Source of the DNA: Casuarius casuarius
Lineage: Eukaryota; Chordata; Aves; Casuariiformes; Casuariidae
NCBI GenBank assembly: GCA_003342895.1
Contig: PTFA01000091.1
Location: forward strand, 1,437,660 to 1,501,659
Length of the DNA stretch: 64,000 nucleotides
Reading direction: 5' to 3'
Part shown: positions 37,223 through 50,242 of the stretch, one piece after another
How positions within the stretch are numbered: the first letter of the stretch is position 1
How the letters are laid out: each line of letters opens with the position of its first letter
Notes under the pieces: model-generated
The model's database searches: none
The model's input: only the letters and a program-made list of their open reading frames with translations
What the model was told of the DNA's origin: nothing
Made by a program: the position numbers and the translations under genes

Positions 37223-38623
37223 CTGAATGGGGAGGGAAAAAAACAAACAAACAAAAACAAACATCATCACTGCATGTCAAACTGGTGCAGTTCAGAGATC
37301 CTACCAAGAAAACTTGCTTTCTCTCTTTCCTCAGGTCACAGCAAGTAAAACATACAGTGTAAGTCACAAGAGACACAGATAAAGCCTCATGAGATGTAAA
37401 ATTAAAATTCAGCATTAGAATGCTACCACCTCGAGTGTGGAATACAGAAGCTTTTTAAATAGCAGCAGTATACAACACTGCAAATACAGTCTATTAAAAT
37501 ATAGTCGATTAAAATGGCAGGAAGAGACATCTTCTTTGCCACATAGCTATTAGCTTATGTTTCAGGAAAAAAATCTACCTTAAAACAGGTTGATGTATAG
37601 AGGCCACACATTACCCTACCAAGAAAGCGATGCTGACATTTACAAAAAGAGCATAGCTGGCCTTGTAGGCCTCTAGCTAATGCCCTGAGCAAGACAATGA
37701 ATCAATATCTTTCTTTGCTGACTGATTTATAGCTGCCTCTGACACTGTCCCAAATGAAAAGGGAGTCCACAATCCCCATCTTCTCATGCATAAATCAAAT
37801 TGAAGAAAAGTCAAATGAACACAGAAACTAATACAAATAATATTAAATTCTTTAAATCCAAGTTCAGGATGTGTTCTATCCAAAAAGTCATAAAGGCTAG
37901 AAAAGAGATTCCAAGAGAATCCAAGTAGGTTAGGCTCTGACCCCAAGCAAACAGAGTCATAAAACTTTCACATGTTCAATCCCACTAACTTTCTGTAGCT
38001 GTACCTGTGAAACACCAACTCTAAAATCAAATAAAGGAGGTTTCAGGTGAACAAATGAGGAAATGTACAGTGTCCAGGGATGTAACTGTGTTCCACGTAT
38101 AACATAAGCTCTATTTAGAAAAGTTAATATATTTAAAAGCAAACATTTGCAAACAAAAAATCCTTTTAAGTGAAGTCCTGAGCTCAGGTTTCTGCGTGTC
38201 TCTTTCTAGCATTACCAACATCACCACAACCTAAAGAATGGTTAGAATTCCCAGTGTGAAGTCTAGTCCTTGAAACTGAAGTGTGTTCTCTCCTCTCCCT
38301 ATCCATCCACCCCCTTATGTTATTCTTTATATTGAACCAGTTGCTGTCTTGTGATTGCACATTTAGTTGGCTTCAATATAAGTTTAAGCACTGAGAAACC
38401 TGGCAAATCAGGCCATAGATGCTTGTGACTACTGCTCTTATAAGAAAAATAAAAAAGGCACAAGGCTCTGAAGTGTAGTCTAAACAAGCATGCAACTATC
38501 TCCAATCTCCTTTTTAACCTTAACGGACTCTGCAAAGTCTACTTGTCTACTAAACATTTCAGGTGGGAAGAGCTCTCAGTGTGACATTTAAAGTTAGTCC
38601 TGAAGAAACCATGTATATCTCAC
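37223..38623 (-). other. UNC5D intron, 1.4 kb, between TSP1 exons
   Basis: Short intron separating the two thrombospondin modules. It is phase 1, with GTGAGA donor and CAG acceptor. No repeat or other feature was recognised in it. Confidence 0.88.
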
Positions 38624-38791
38624 CAGGGCAAAGTGAAGTGCAGGTAATTTTCTGCACTGACATGCCTTCACAAAAAGCACCTCCGTTGAGTGGAGCAGGG
38701 TTTGTACAGGTTCGCGATCGCTTCTGCCAGCCTCGACCACACCGTGCATTACAGTTTGACCACTCAGTCCATGACGACCAGCCTCCATTTA
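38624..38791 (-). CDS. UNC5D: UNC5D exon: first thrombospondin type 1 module
   Basis: A 168-nt exon, phase 1 at both ends, so a whole extracellular module can be gained or lost without changing frame. The acceptor is gttttgcag and the donor is G|GTGAGA. It encodes 56 residues: a tryptophan ladder [10 protein letters not shown], the basic [12 protein letters not shown] strand and NGGAFCEG, with six cysteines in TSP1 spacing. The WxxW pattern is the usual C-mannosylation target in such modules. TSP1 modules form the rod-like stalk of UNC5 receptors between the ligand-binding Ig domains and the membrane. The intron to the second module is only 1,401 nt. An 83-codon frame on the plus strand over this exon is an antisense shadow. 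Confidence 0.96.
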
Positions 38792-39629
38792 CTGCAAAAC
38801 ACACACATGCTTGAGGTTGCTGTAGATGCATTAAGAGACATTAAACAAAAAATCTGTTCAGATCTCTTCACTCTAAGGCAGGATTTTGTTTTTTACATTC
38901 TGCAGGTAAACTCCAAGCTGAAGTAGGAGCATTGCCACCTACAAAGCATCAGAACAAAATTACATAAAGGACATGGTGTCAAAAAACACAAGCATTTGCT
39001 TTGGAAGAGTAATATGATAAAAGGTGCAGTCACTGATGGAAAGACTCTGAGGAGGAGGTAAAAGTAGGCACCTCAGTGTTTTAAAACATGCTTTGCTTAA
39101 GTGGTAAACAAGATTTTTTTTTTTTTAACAGGGTGGTTTAGGAATGCTCTGCCTCCATCAATAAAATGTTACTCTCTAATGAACATGGAGATCAACAGGG
39201 AGTGGTGATAAAGTAAAGGTTCTGCTCTTTTCTCTGTTACTGTGTAACATCTAATTCATTAGTTAGTGCTTGTACACTGCAGCGCTCCAGATCCAATTAT
39301 GGCAACCCTTTAAGCACCTCCCTAGGCACATGCTCAAGTGTTTCCTGATAACAGGCAAGGATTATCTGTGTGGTTTAGCTTATAATTAGATCTTATTAAT
39401 AACTGGAGCAAGGGTTGTTATTATTGACATAACTTAACGAAAACCTCATAATACTAATCACTGTAAAAAGGCATCATCTCATCCTTGAGCAACAGAACTA
39501 AAATTCATCATAACAGGAATGAAGTTAGCCACTTGATTTATAAATAGTTGGATGTTAAAAATACGGGGTGCTGGAGCAGTAAGCACACACATTAAGTTTT
39601 TCCATAATTATTGAATATTTTTCACTGAC
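38792..39629 (-). other. UNC5D intron, 0.8 kb
   Basis: The shortest intron in the window, between the Ig2 exon and the first TSP1 exon. It is AT-rich with a T run near 39115-39126. No other feature was seen. Confidence 0.88.
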
Positions 39630-39810
39630 CATATACCACAACAGTCGCAGACATGCTCCTTCTCTTGGCAACAATGTTAGCAGCCATGCAGGTATAGTTC
39701 CCAGAGTCAGACAGACGTGCCTGACGAATGATGAGGTTGTGGTCTGCTCTGGTGTCAATGTTCTCATCCAGGTTGGAATCAATGGGCTCCTCATTCTTTA
39801 ACCATTCCAC
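39630..39810 (-). CDS. UNC5D: UNC5D exon: second half of Ig domain 2
   Basis: A 181-nt exon that opens at a codon boundary with VEWLKNEEP and ends after one base of a codon (phase 1). The acceptor is a long pyrimidine run ending ctctctgcag; the donor is G|GTCAGT. It encodes 60 residues of an I-set Ig fold: the W of the core strand (VEWLKNEE), the F-strand signature [13 protein letters not shown] with the second disulphide cysteine, and the basic strand IVAKRRS. NYT is an N-glycosylation sequon. The partner cysteine must lie in the preceding exon, which is not in the window. In UNC5 receptors the Ig domains bind netrin-1 and FLRT2/FLRT3 on the cell surface. The exon is nearly identical to mammalian UNC5D as I remember it. 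Confidence 0.95.
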
Positions 39811-40151
39811 CTGCAGAGAGATAGAGAAGAGAAAATCATGAAATATGAAAAGATAGAAGCAGGAAGTCTGCAAAATTATTCCAATATTTCAAAGAATTCA
39901 TTAATAAATTTCATTTTAACCTCTATTACAATCATTAAGATAAAAACAAAGCTAGAATACAGTTCCCAACAAGGCAGATATTCACAAGCTGAGAAAAGAA
40001 ACCATACCTATCGTGAAAGCCCTGGAGCTTATTACAAAGGCACAACAAACACAATGCTAGTTGGTATTGTAAAAGAGAAAAAAAAATGGCAAAAGCTCAT
40101 CCAGAGTTGCAAGTAATGTGGATTATAAGGAAGGGGTTATTTTTGTTCTAC

Positions 40152-40167
40152 GGGGGGGGGGGGNGGG
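40152..40167 (+). repeat. G run with one undetermined base
   Basis: Twelve G, N at 40164, then GGG. This is a simple sequence with uncertain length. Confidence 0.9.
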
Positions 40168-40919
40168 AAGATAAGGAAGAAGGAGATAGGAAAAAGAAAG
40201 GAGGAGAAAAATTAATCACTGTTTTCCTTGTGCTGTTATGTAGTTAGGAAGCTTTAATATTTAATCCTAGGAATCAGAAAGCTAAGATAAAAAACATGGG
40301 GTCATTCTAGTTGAACATATCATTTACCCCCGATTCTCTTCACCATAAGTAGTAAAACTTGAACATGAAATCATTTTCTTAAATATTTGCATCTTACTAT
40401 TTTCCCTATATTTCTTCTTGAATCTATATCCTGCATTTTGTTTTCTTTGCAACTATTCATTTATCCAAGTATTGTCATGTTTAGGAGAGTCCTTTTGGTT
40501 TCCCTAAGAGAATGAAAAAATGGGGAAAATATCTGTAAACTTGTAAAGCCAAACCAAGGCACTTGATGCATTAGTCTGATGTCCTTATTATTTTGATAGG
40601 AAAGTATTTGTTGGGACTCAAGGAGCAGAGAGACACACATGACCAAATGAGATCAGCAGTCTAAGTGAAAGTCAACTAATGACTATCACGTTTTTTTTTA
40701 AACCTCAGAGGTAGTAGGTATGGGCCAGTAACTTAGCAAGACTAATTTTTATTCAAAGGAAATGGAAGAAAATCTCAACCTCTTAAACACTTATTTTTCT
40801 CTCTTGGAATTAAGATGACTGCTCTTGATATATACTGCTTTATATGTTTGAACCATTGTACAATGAAAAATTAAGCGTCATGCTACCCAGGGATGATACA
40901 TGGATAATTATTGTTAATT

Positions 40920-41035
40920 CCACTTTTTTGAGAGAGAAACAGAGAAAGGATGAAATCACTTGCTCCACATCACACACAGTGAAAGAGCTAAGTCTTCATA
41001 ACAGACTCCCAGTCTGAATAAACATTCTTCAACCA
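40920..41035 (+). repeat. MIR/CORE-SINE-like fragment
   Basis: It contains aaacagagaaaggatgaaat, cacttgctccacatcacaca and gaaagagctaagtcttc, then gactcccagtctgaa. Diverged, but the block order is right. Confidence 0.55.
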
Positions 41036-44000
41036 GGAAGCCATTAGTATTTGTTGCCAAGGAACATTAATGTTGTATATAATATATTCCTATACATCTC
41101 CTCTAGTTCACCAACCAGTGTTTCTCTAAGTAGACCCAGAAATTAACTGCAAGGCATTTCTCTACTTGAAACATTTAAACAAAATGCTTGAGGCATGGTA
41201 AGCTGCTGTTACAGAACTGAAAAATTAAAAATAGAAGCAGAAAAAACAGATCCTATTAAAAGACTTAACAAATGTGACTCATTTTAATAGCTTTTCTAGA
41301 CCTGAAGGAGGTATGGTTGTACCCTGAAGTCAAATACCTTTCTCATCTCAGTACAGATGAATAACCTCATTTGGGAACTTGTGGAAGGACTTGTAACTTT
41401 GAGGTAATGAGCCTATGGATTTGCTAGCTACAGGCATTCATTAGCACACTGTTCTGTGCAGATGGTCTGCAATTTGTAGATTTTCCAGTTTATAAACAAA
41501 TCTGCAAAAGCTGACCATCAAAGCCAATTAGTTTTCATGCCAGACAGCAGGTTTCTCTTCCAGTGGCATCAGTCATTTTGCTTAGCTGGGGACAGAAGGT
41601 GTGCGACTGACATATCCATAGCTTCTCACACCTCCATGTCACAGCACAGTCAGCTGGGAGCTTATCTTGTAAAGAATCCGGGTTTATGGCACTGTTTCCT
41701 TACATGGTATCTCTGGGAGTAAATAAACAGATTGTTTTACAGGTCTGTTAAAAGAGGCATTAGCTGAGTATGAAATATATTACTCATTTAATACAGAAGG
41801 TAGTCAAAAGATTTTAGTTCAATGAACTTTTCTCCCCTGACACTGTTAGCCATCAAAGATAAAATGTCATCATTAAGGTTACCATTCAGCATTCACAACT
41901 TACCTGTTTTTATTTCTACATCCTCATAAGGCTCTGTTATAATGCTGAGTTTTGTTGTGTTGTTATTTTGCCGCTCAGATTTTAACATTTTTTTTTTAAC
42001 AACCTCCTTTGCGAAAGTTTAAAAAGTTTTGTGGGGACTTGACCTTGTATGATACAGTGCACGTCAGAATAAGCATTTAGAGTGAAGTATCAAGACAGTG
42101 AATTAGTAAGGTAAGCTTCAGCACATCAAAGAAACCAGTGCATGTCACATGTACTCTGTTGTTCAGCTTCAAAGATGATCCACGGAATTGTTTAAGTAAA
42201 CCTGGAGGAGACTTTGAGCCAGAAGTCCCACTCCCTGACTTTATTCTCCTTAGTATTGTCATGAGATATCGATCAGTCAGTCATGGTCTGTCCCAAGCTT
42301 AACACACCCAGTAGTTTAGGCACCCCAATTTCCACTACTAAAAGCATCCTAGGAAATCACATGGCTAGCATTCATACTCCTTTCCTTTCATTCCCCAGTC
42401 TAGATGACCTAGCAGACACTTCGATCTGTACTGACTGAAGATGGCCAGCTACAGCTCTGGAGTAGTAGCGAAACAACCTTATCAAATCCAGTACTCCTGA
42501 ACTCTTCCTTAATAGTATCTATTTGAATGTATTCACCCAGTTATATTATATTTCCCTTTGGTCTGGGTAAAACAAGGAACAATCAAGTAATCCATCTCCT
42601 ATTCAGTTTCCCTTGTGCAGTTAACTTTAATACTAGTTATTGTGGAGTAGGTTCCAAAAAAGAAACTAGGAATGCAATTTAAATCATGGAACAACAGCAC
42701 CAGTGTAAATCAAGTGACAGAAATTCAACGGTCACAGTCAGAATTAAACCCACTTTATGTGCAGTGTAATGACAAACACAGATAGCAATATTCAATGAAA
42801 TGACAAACCCAACTAGTATTACTGGAGACTGCAGTCCATAGTTTCACAAATATATACATAAATTTTGCATTTTGGCTCTATCATCATATGAGTTTTGTGT
42901 GGGTTTTTTTTTTTTTTTTGAATGTTAGGCTCGTTTTTGATGGTTCTGATTTCTGTTACACCAGCGCTTTGGAACCTCAGGCTATTTTTCCTCTAGACAG
43001 CTCAGTATTTTCCAGGAAAGAGCACACTGATCCACTGTTTACTGAGCATAGGACTGCAAGGCATGGTGAATGAAAAACGTTTACATTAATGCAAAGCATT
43101 TAAAAGAATGATGATCAGTGTGAAGGGAGAACATTAAACAGACGGCACATAAACGTGAAAGTGTTGAGATGTGCAATCAAAAGATGATTTGTAAATGAAA
43201 GCATTCATTGCCTTTTGCTTATCTGGAGGCTTGATGACACTGCGAATACTCATCTCTAATTCCAGCCTCTCCCTTCCTTGAAGGAAAAAAAGGACTGCTT
43301 CAGACTCACTCACTGTCTTTACATCAGCAGACTAATGCTTTCAAAGAAGAACTACGGGTTGAATTTAAAGGATAAACTGATAAATTTAAGGGAGTCTTGC
43401 TGACAAAAGATTGTTGTTACCTGCAGTGATGCAAGCTTTCTTTTGAGAATTTCAAGACATACATCCACATCAACCAAACGAAATAAAGGCAACAAAGAAA
43501 CCAACCATGTCTTCATACCGAAATGAGGCCTGCGTTCTGACTTTCCAACCTGGGATCTCTGAGGATCAAAACTCATCAGCATTTAACCTCCCTTGCTTTA
43601 TCATCAGTGGAGGTCATACAATTGCTTTTAACACACTGAAAATACATGTCCTTCTTTAAGTCTGTCTGAAGATCTTACATGTTTCTATCTTGAACTAAAC
43701 TTAAAAATGACTGTGTGTAATATTCTGCAAGTTTATACATGGAAATCCAAGAGTTGTCACAGAGTTTTCAAACCTGCTCAGAATTAAAATACTCCCATCA
43801 GCTTCTAACAAAGGCTAATCACGTAATGATCTAGAAAACTAATGCAGGGGCAGATATGGATTAACTCAGCTGCTACGTATTGGGTGGCAGTAGGTGAATT
43901 AGCATAATCATAAATTTGTTCCAATTACAGAAAGCAATTATCAAAGACCAGCTTACCGCATTATCAAAATGAAATCAGTTAAGTACACCATATGCCAGGT

Positions 44001-47000
44001 AGATTATGATAGGGGTTAGAGAACTCTTTCTTTAAAAATAAAGCTTATCCAAACTCAACCATATTTCTGCCTACTGTATACAACATAAGAATATTTGTCA
44101 GCTTCACACCACAGGAACACAACTACCACTGGAGATGCTGTAGGTGATGAAATCTCACTGTGTGCAAAATAAATAATTTATGCATATAAACCTTATTTAA
44201 GGTTTAACCTTATTTAAATATGTATCCATACAGATACTATAAACACACATCTTCCGATTGCCATAGAACAAATTCACACACTCTGGAGGCTTGCAAATAT
44301 TATGAGAATATTGATGGAGACAGGAACTGAGCTGAGTTAGAGACTGTAGGAAGGTGCTGGCAAAGGTTGCTATGGTTCCTTTAAAACTCTCCTCATTCTG
44401 TGGATTGTAGCCATGGCGTCTATGGGGACAGAATGTTATGCCCCGAAACCTCAGCTGTTTCTCAGCCTGATGACACGGTCACTGGGGGGATGTCATTTCA
44501 CTTTGAAGGGCACTGTGTTAGGCCTTTACACAGACATCGTCTGTGTAATTCAATGAGAAAAGCTGACTGACTGCCGGTGAGGAAACAATATTCTTCTAGC
44601 TAAGCATTATTTCTCCATTGCCAAATTTCATGGGGAGTCTCTACAACTGTTAAAATTCATGTAAAAAGGCAACTTAAGACTATTCTTATTTACAGTAATA
44701 GAAATTTCTGGTTTTGTTTTATTATTTAAACCCTGAAGACAAGATGGTACATCAGGTATCGGTCACAGGCCTTAAATGATTTGGTGTACTAACGGTTCTT
44801 CATCAATTGCTAGGTCTTATTTAAACATCCTGAGAGCTGACTGCCCACAACTAAATTTTCTATTCTTTCTAGTGTATTTTTTTTGAGAATATGAAGAGAT
44901 AATATCCAACAGGAACAATACAACCCAGAAATCCTTTGGGCACACACAATAATTTTATAGGTCAGAAGACAAAAGACCTTGGTACTCCTGCTTTTAGATT
45001 ATGCTATCCTGCCCTTTATATACAACATCTGACTTTCTCATGTGGTCAATAACCAGAGTACACATAAATCAGAGATAATATAGTTAGAATGTCAGCTCTT
45101 CTTGAAGAGAGAATCAATTGCTTTCTGGATGCAAGATAAACACTTTGTGATTTTAAGATGGGAAAGGTCAACACCTGACTTAGGGCAGCACAAATATTTC
45201 TTACAGCATAGTCAATTTACAGATTTTAAATATTCTCCCTTTTAAATGCAGAAAGTAGTAAATACATCCTTAACCTTCTTTTAAGCCACTACCTCGGTTC
45301 ATTAAGTTCTGAGAGAACAAGCCAATATTTGTATCTTTTGGATAACATTGCTTTAAGAGTCCTGGATCCACTTCATATTCTGAATGTAAGTACAGCAGAC
45401 TAATGTTTAGAAAGTACGGTAGAGAATGCAATGAATAAACAGGTATACTGCTGCTCATGAGAGTGTAGATAATTACACTAAACACAAATTGCTCATCTCT
45501 GATATCTTAGGCTTCCCTTGCACTGAGGCAGAGACTGTCTTTTTACGAGGAGTTTGTTCCAAACAGCAAATTTACGGAAGACAATGACGGTAAAAACTTT
45601 TCAGATATTTGACCACACCTTACTAGACATTAATTTAAAAACAATGACCTGTGGTGAAGTGCTTTTTAACCTCATGTTATGTCATTGGCTCAAAAGAAGG
45701 CTCAAGACTTTTTTGTTCTCATTTCTTTATTCTCAAGTTTCTCCCTCTTATCCATACATCCACCTACTGTTGGGAAGATGCACATTGTCACATCATTATT
45801 AACACTAGCCATAAATTTGCAAGGATCAGAATTGTTTATCTGGTAATAAATATTATCAAAAAGCATGTTTAGGGAGGAGTTGTTAAAATACCTATATATG
45901 GTAAATTACATGTAAATATTCCTATGACACAGAGCACAAGTGTGTGTTGGGGGGCAGAAAGGGAAAAAAGAGACAAATGTGAAACAGAGACCATTTGAAG
46001 AGCAGTGCAACAAGAAATAATCTGTAATGAAGGTGCACATATGTCTGTGTCCCATGTCAGTAATGTTTGACACATCCACCATGTGTTTTTAAAATAAATA
46101 ATCCTTCCCCACAACTTTCAACAGAAAGGAATAAAGTTTGCAAATAAAATTTTGAACTAACAAAACCAAGCTATCCAAACTGACAAAACCTCATTAACCT
46201 CTTTTTTGGCTCTTAATTCTTCTCACACCCCTATAGCGACAACTACAGAACAGAGAACATCTTAAAGTTGATTCCAATGCCATTTTCCCTGTTGCATATC
46301 AATGTACTTAATTAATTCAATATAAATAATACAAAAGGCATCTCCACTTTAGCTCTTAGCTCCCTAACAACAAGTATTATGCTGTTATATATACAAAAGA
46401 ACTAGGCAATATGCATTTTCTCTAAAATCTAACTTTTCATTAAAAAAGAAGGAAAAAAAGTCTGAGAACTTCCAAAACTTGAAGTATTTCATCCCTATCT
46501 GAAAGCTTTTCTTCTTTAACCAGAGAACAAAACAGATTTGAAGAAAATACTTTTTTCCCCTGAAAAATTGATTTTAACAGAAAATGCTTTTTGCAAGAAA
46601 TAGGTTCTCCCCCACATCATGATTAAGAACAGGCATATTTGGCATCTGCTTCTAATCAGGCTGTGGAGAAGCCACTTTCCCCACTGACCACAGAACAGGC
46701 CCAGGAAGATTATATCTCTAGGCTAATGTTAGCTTTTGTGAATGTTCCCTCCCATACTAATCAGCTCAGGCCCTTGCCTAAAAAAAGCTTTTTCTACCTT
46801 ATCATTGATTTAGGTCTCATATTCCCAAACCTTTAAAAAAGCCTTATTAAAAATGGCTTTTTGCAATGTCCTGTAATGTTTAGGGAAGGGAGCAAGATAC
46901 ATTCCCTTCAAGACTGCGCTCTACCACGGAACTCTTATCTCTAAGAATTCAGGTGTGCGTAGCTTGAGAAATCTTCCTCATGGTAAGCTAGAATGTATGA

Positions 47001-49884
47001 GTAAAGGCTAAAGGCAGGGCAGGTGCTCCAATTACAGAGATGCATTAAGATGGCAACATATCTTTGTTACAGTTCTGTTTTGCTTTCTACTCTAAAACTT
47101 GAACAAATATGCAGGAGAAGCTTCCCAACAGCATAAATCATCATGGGAGATCAACCAAAAACAACAGCCAGTTTGCCAGATACAAACCATTCATATCTAC
47201 CTTTATTATCACATAGTTATTTTATCAACACGATCAAAAACATTATTAATCTTCCTTGCAAGGAGCCTTTCACTAGCAACACACAGGAAGCAGGTCAACT
47301 GTACCTGCTACATTTTTTAAATTAATCCACTGAGGGAATACTGTTACAGAATCGTTTAATCACGGCGCTGTCATACTGTTCTGGTAAGCCTATTTTTCCT
47401 TCATTAGATTGAATATATAATCTCATTACATAAATCTGACACACTGACTAACTCATAAATCAGCCTGGGCTTTTGTTGGCTGTACTGTGAAAAGCAGCAC
47501 AGGAATCTTCTCTTTGAAAAGATGCACTCAGTCGTTGCAAGAGGGATCATCTGAAAAGAGCTGTATGCTGTTAAAGCACATTTTCTTTCTTATTGTTTCA
47601 CTTTACATGGCACACAGCTAATGTACTTATTACCTAAACTTCCAATAGCAAGGAAAGCCAAGAGAGGTCATATTCTCTTAAGCATAGTATATACTAATGC
47701 TGCATTTTCTTCTGCAACTCAGAGTCTGAGCTATGTCCGGTTTGCAATGAAACAAGCAGTCTTCTGTGTGGGCTTTGAAATCGCTACTAAAAATTGATTT
47801 TGCTGAATAATCCAGAGGGGTGGGAAGAAGGCTAACATGGGAGGGATGAGTCACAAAGAAATTCATATATGCTCTTCAATAAGTACAATGACAAACGTGA
47901 CAGGCTGTATGTTCATCTCCATTTGCAGTGGTAAAGATGAGGGCGCGCATTGGGTTGACTCAGTGATGCTATTTTCAGATTTTGTTATAAAGATAGATAG
48001 CTAAATGTACCACTGCTAATCATACATTGTCTGATTGTTAAAGATACAATCAGATCCCCAAATAAGTTTATCTTTATTCCTCTTTTTGGAGGAATAAGAT
48101 TCTAACATTAATTGAAATGCTATTTCTTACCTTCATGCAAAAATTTATGAATGAATCAGCATAAATAAACCCAAAGGTTATTGTGTGGGTTTATATGGTA
48201 CTTGTCCAGTGGGGCAGTGCTCAGGGATGACCTGACTTTAGCTATTATCTGGCAAGCAAGAAATAAATGATCTGGCTGAAACAAATCCCGGTCCCTTTAC
48301 TATAAAACTTCCAAGACAGGTGAGCAGATTAGATGAGATTCATCTAGTGCTTTTCTTTTTCTAGATAACCCAGAATTTAAGGATATGTAATGACACACAG
48401 GTCTTGGTTTAATTAGTATGCAATACACACTGTAAGTATATTTCTCAATACTCTGAATCAAGATGGTTAGAAAGAAACAAACAGCTAAAGGCTCTGGGAA
48501 TGGTGTTCATGGTGCCACTAGTCAGGTTTTGTTTTTCAGTGCACAGGCATTTGGATAGTAATTGTAAGTGTAGCTGACACTGAAAAAACGTTTTTACGTA
48601 AGATTAGTGGAAATATTGTTTACAGTGTTTTGCTAACATGGTATCCTGATATGCAGCCTCACATTTATAGCAAGTTTTTAGAGATTAGAAAATCATCACA
48701 GAAAGCTTACAGTAACTGAAAACAAAGGATACAAATAAAGAGATCTCTGCTCCTGCACTTTTATCTGCTTCTGATCAAACATCACTGCATGGCATTAAGG
48801 AAAAAAAAAAAAAAGGAAAAAGGCAGTATCCCTACCCATGCTTCGGATTATTGCTCTCAAGAAAACTTAGAATAAAGGCCCAAGTCTTTGAAAACTCAGT
48901 GTCAGGAGCATTGCTTAGACAGCACACTAGTAAGTAAGGAATATGATCCAGACTAGAACTACAGTCTCTAGTATTTGCTTTCTGTAATCATGCCTGAGAT
49001 TAGCTGAATCTCTGAACACACCTGGTCTCAGCCTTGATGCTCCCCTCATCAAAAGTGAATTCCACAGCTGTCTCTTCCAGACCCTGAGCAGTAGATATCA
49101 GTCATGCTTAGGCAGCAAGGCTGACTATATTTAGCACTTCCGGTTCCTGTAGGAAGTTTGGGTGACTAGAATGACCAGACCGCTTTCTTATGCTGGTACA
49201 CAGGGAGAAGGGGTGTTTTAAAACAATTACCTTCTTACGAAAGTCTCTGTTACCTGAAGATTTATCAAATTTAAATGATAACTTAGGTAGGCCAGATTTG
49301 AAGTGTCAGACTGGCCCCGTCTGTAATCGTCTTTCCCTTGAAAGTGTGAGTTTATTTTTAATAGCCTTCTTTTGAACTTCGAGTTTACAAGCCTTGGTCT
49401 TGTATGTAACTTGGCTGCCGCCAGGCACTACTAATCATTCAGGTATTTTTCTCTTTAAAAGCTGCAAGTTTTCTCACTGGGGAAGGTGAACTTTGAGGCA
49501 CTCTTCCCCTTCCTCCTCTGTTTCCCGATAACTAACAACTTCTCTCATTAAACTAATATATTACAGTTACAAACTGTACACACTTACAAACACGGAAATG
49601 GAGTAAAGCAGTGAAGAATCATGCCTCTTAGCAGATCACATTATTATTGATTTAAAAACTGGATGGATCGGGAGAAAAAAAAACATGGTTTTATCAATTA
49701 CCAGTAGACACAACTTAACAGCGCAACTTTAGCACTGCAGATAAAGCAGTGACTGTCTTTACCCTGACTGCACTTCACAGATGCAGGATCACCAGTAATA
49801 TTCAATTGGAGTCGCCTCACCCTCCAGGTCAGTATCAATGTTAACAGTGTTCGCTTCTCACGTGCATCTTTGATTCAAACCCTT

Positions 49885-49970
49885 TCAGAGCAGTGGATAT
49901 TATTAATCCGAGTTTGCAGGTGGGGAATACTTTCCAGCTATGAACTCTTAGAACTTCAGTTACTTATGTC
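49885..49970 (+). repeat. Possible MIR fragment
   Basis: A short match to the 'attattatccccattttacaggtggggaa' core: attattaatccgagtttgc followed by aggtggggaatactttcc. Too short to be sure. Confidence 0.4.
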
Positions 49971-50241
49971 TGAATCAAATAGTATCAAATAGTTTCTCAC
50001 TTAATCTTGATTACCACAGCAACTTTTGTACTCCTGTACTGCACATTACAGAACACAAAGCTATACAATTACACTGTTCTCAAGAGTTATGGTGAATCAT
50101 CAATACACAGCATTGCTCTTCTTTGTAAATAGTAGTCTTCAGATATGAGAATTTCAAGATAGTAACTGTGAGATCTTACTGAAGTGAAACATCCTTAAGA
50201 TCTATTAATGACTCATCCTTCTCTACTTCATGTACTTCTCA

Positions 50242-50242
50242 N
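50242..50242. other. Single undetermined base
   Basis: An isolated N in otherwise ordinary intron sequence, pointing to a draft shotgun assembly. Confidence 0.95.

Noticed and set aside
37040..37348. A 102-codon plus-strand frame over the second TSP1 exon
   Set aside because: Antisense shadow of the exon; it continues into intron without support.
38563..38814. Plus-strand frames over the first TSP1 exon
   Set aside because: Antisense shadow of a strongly conserved coding exon.
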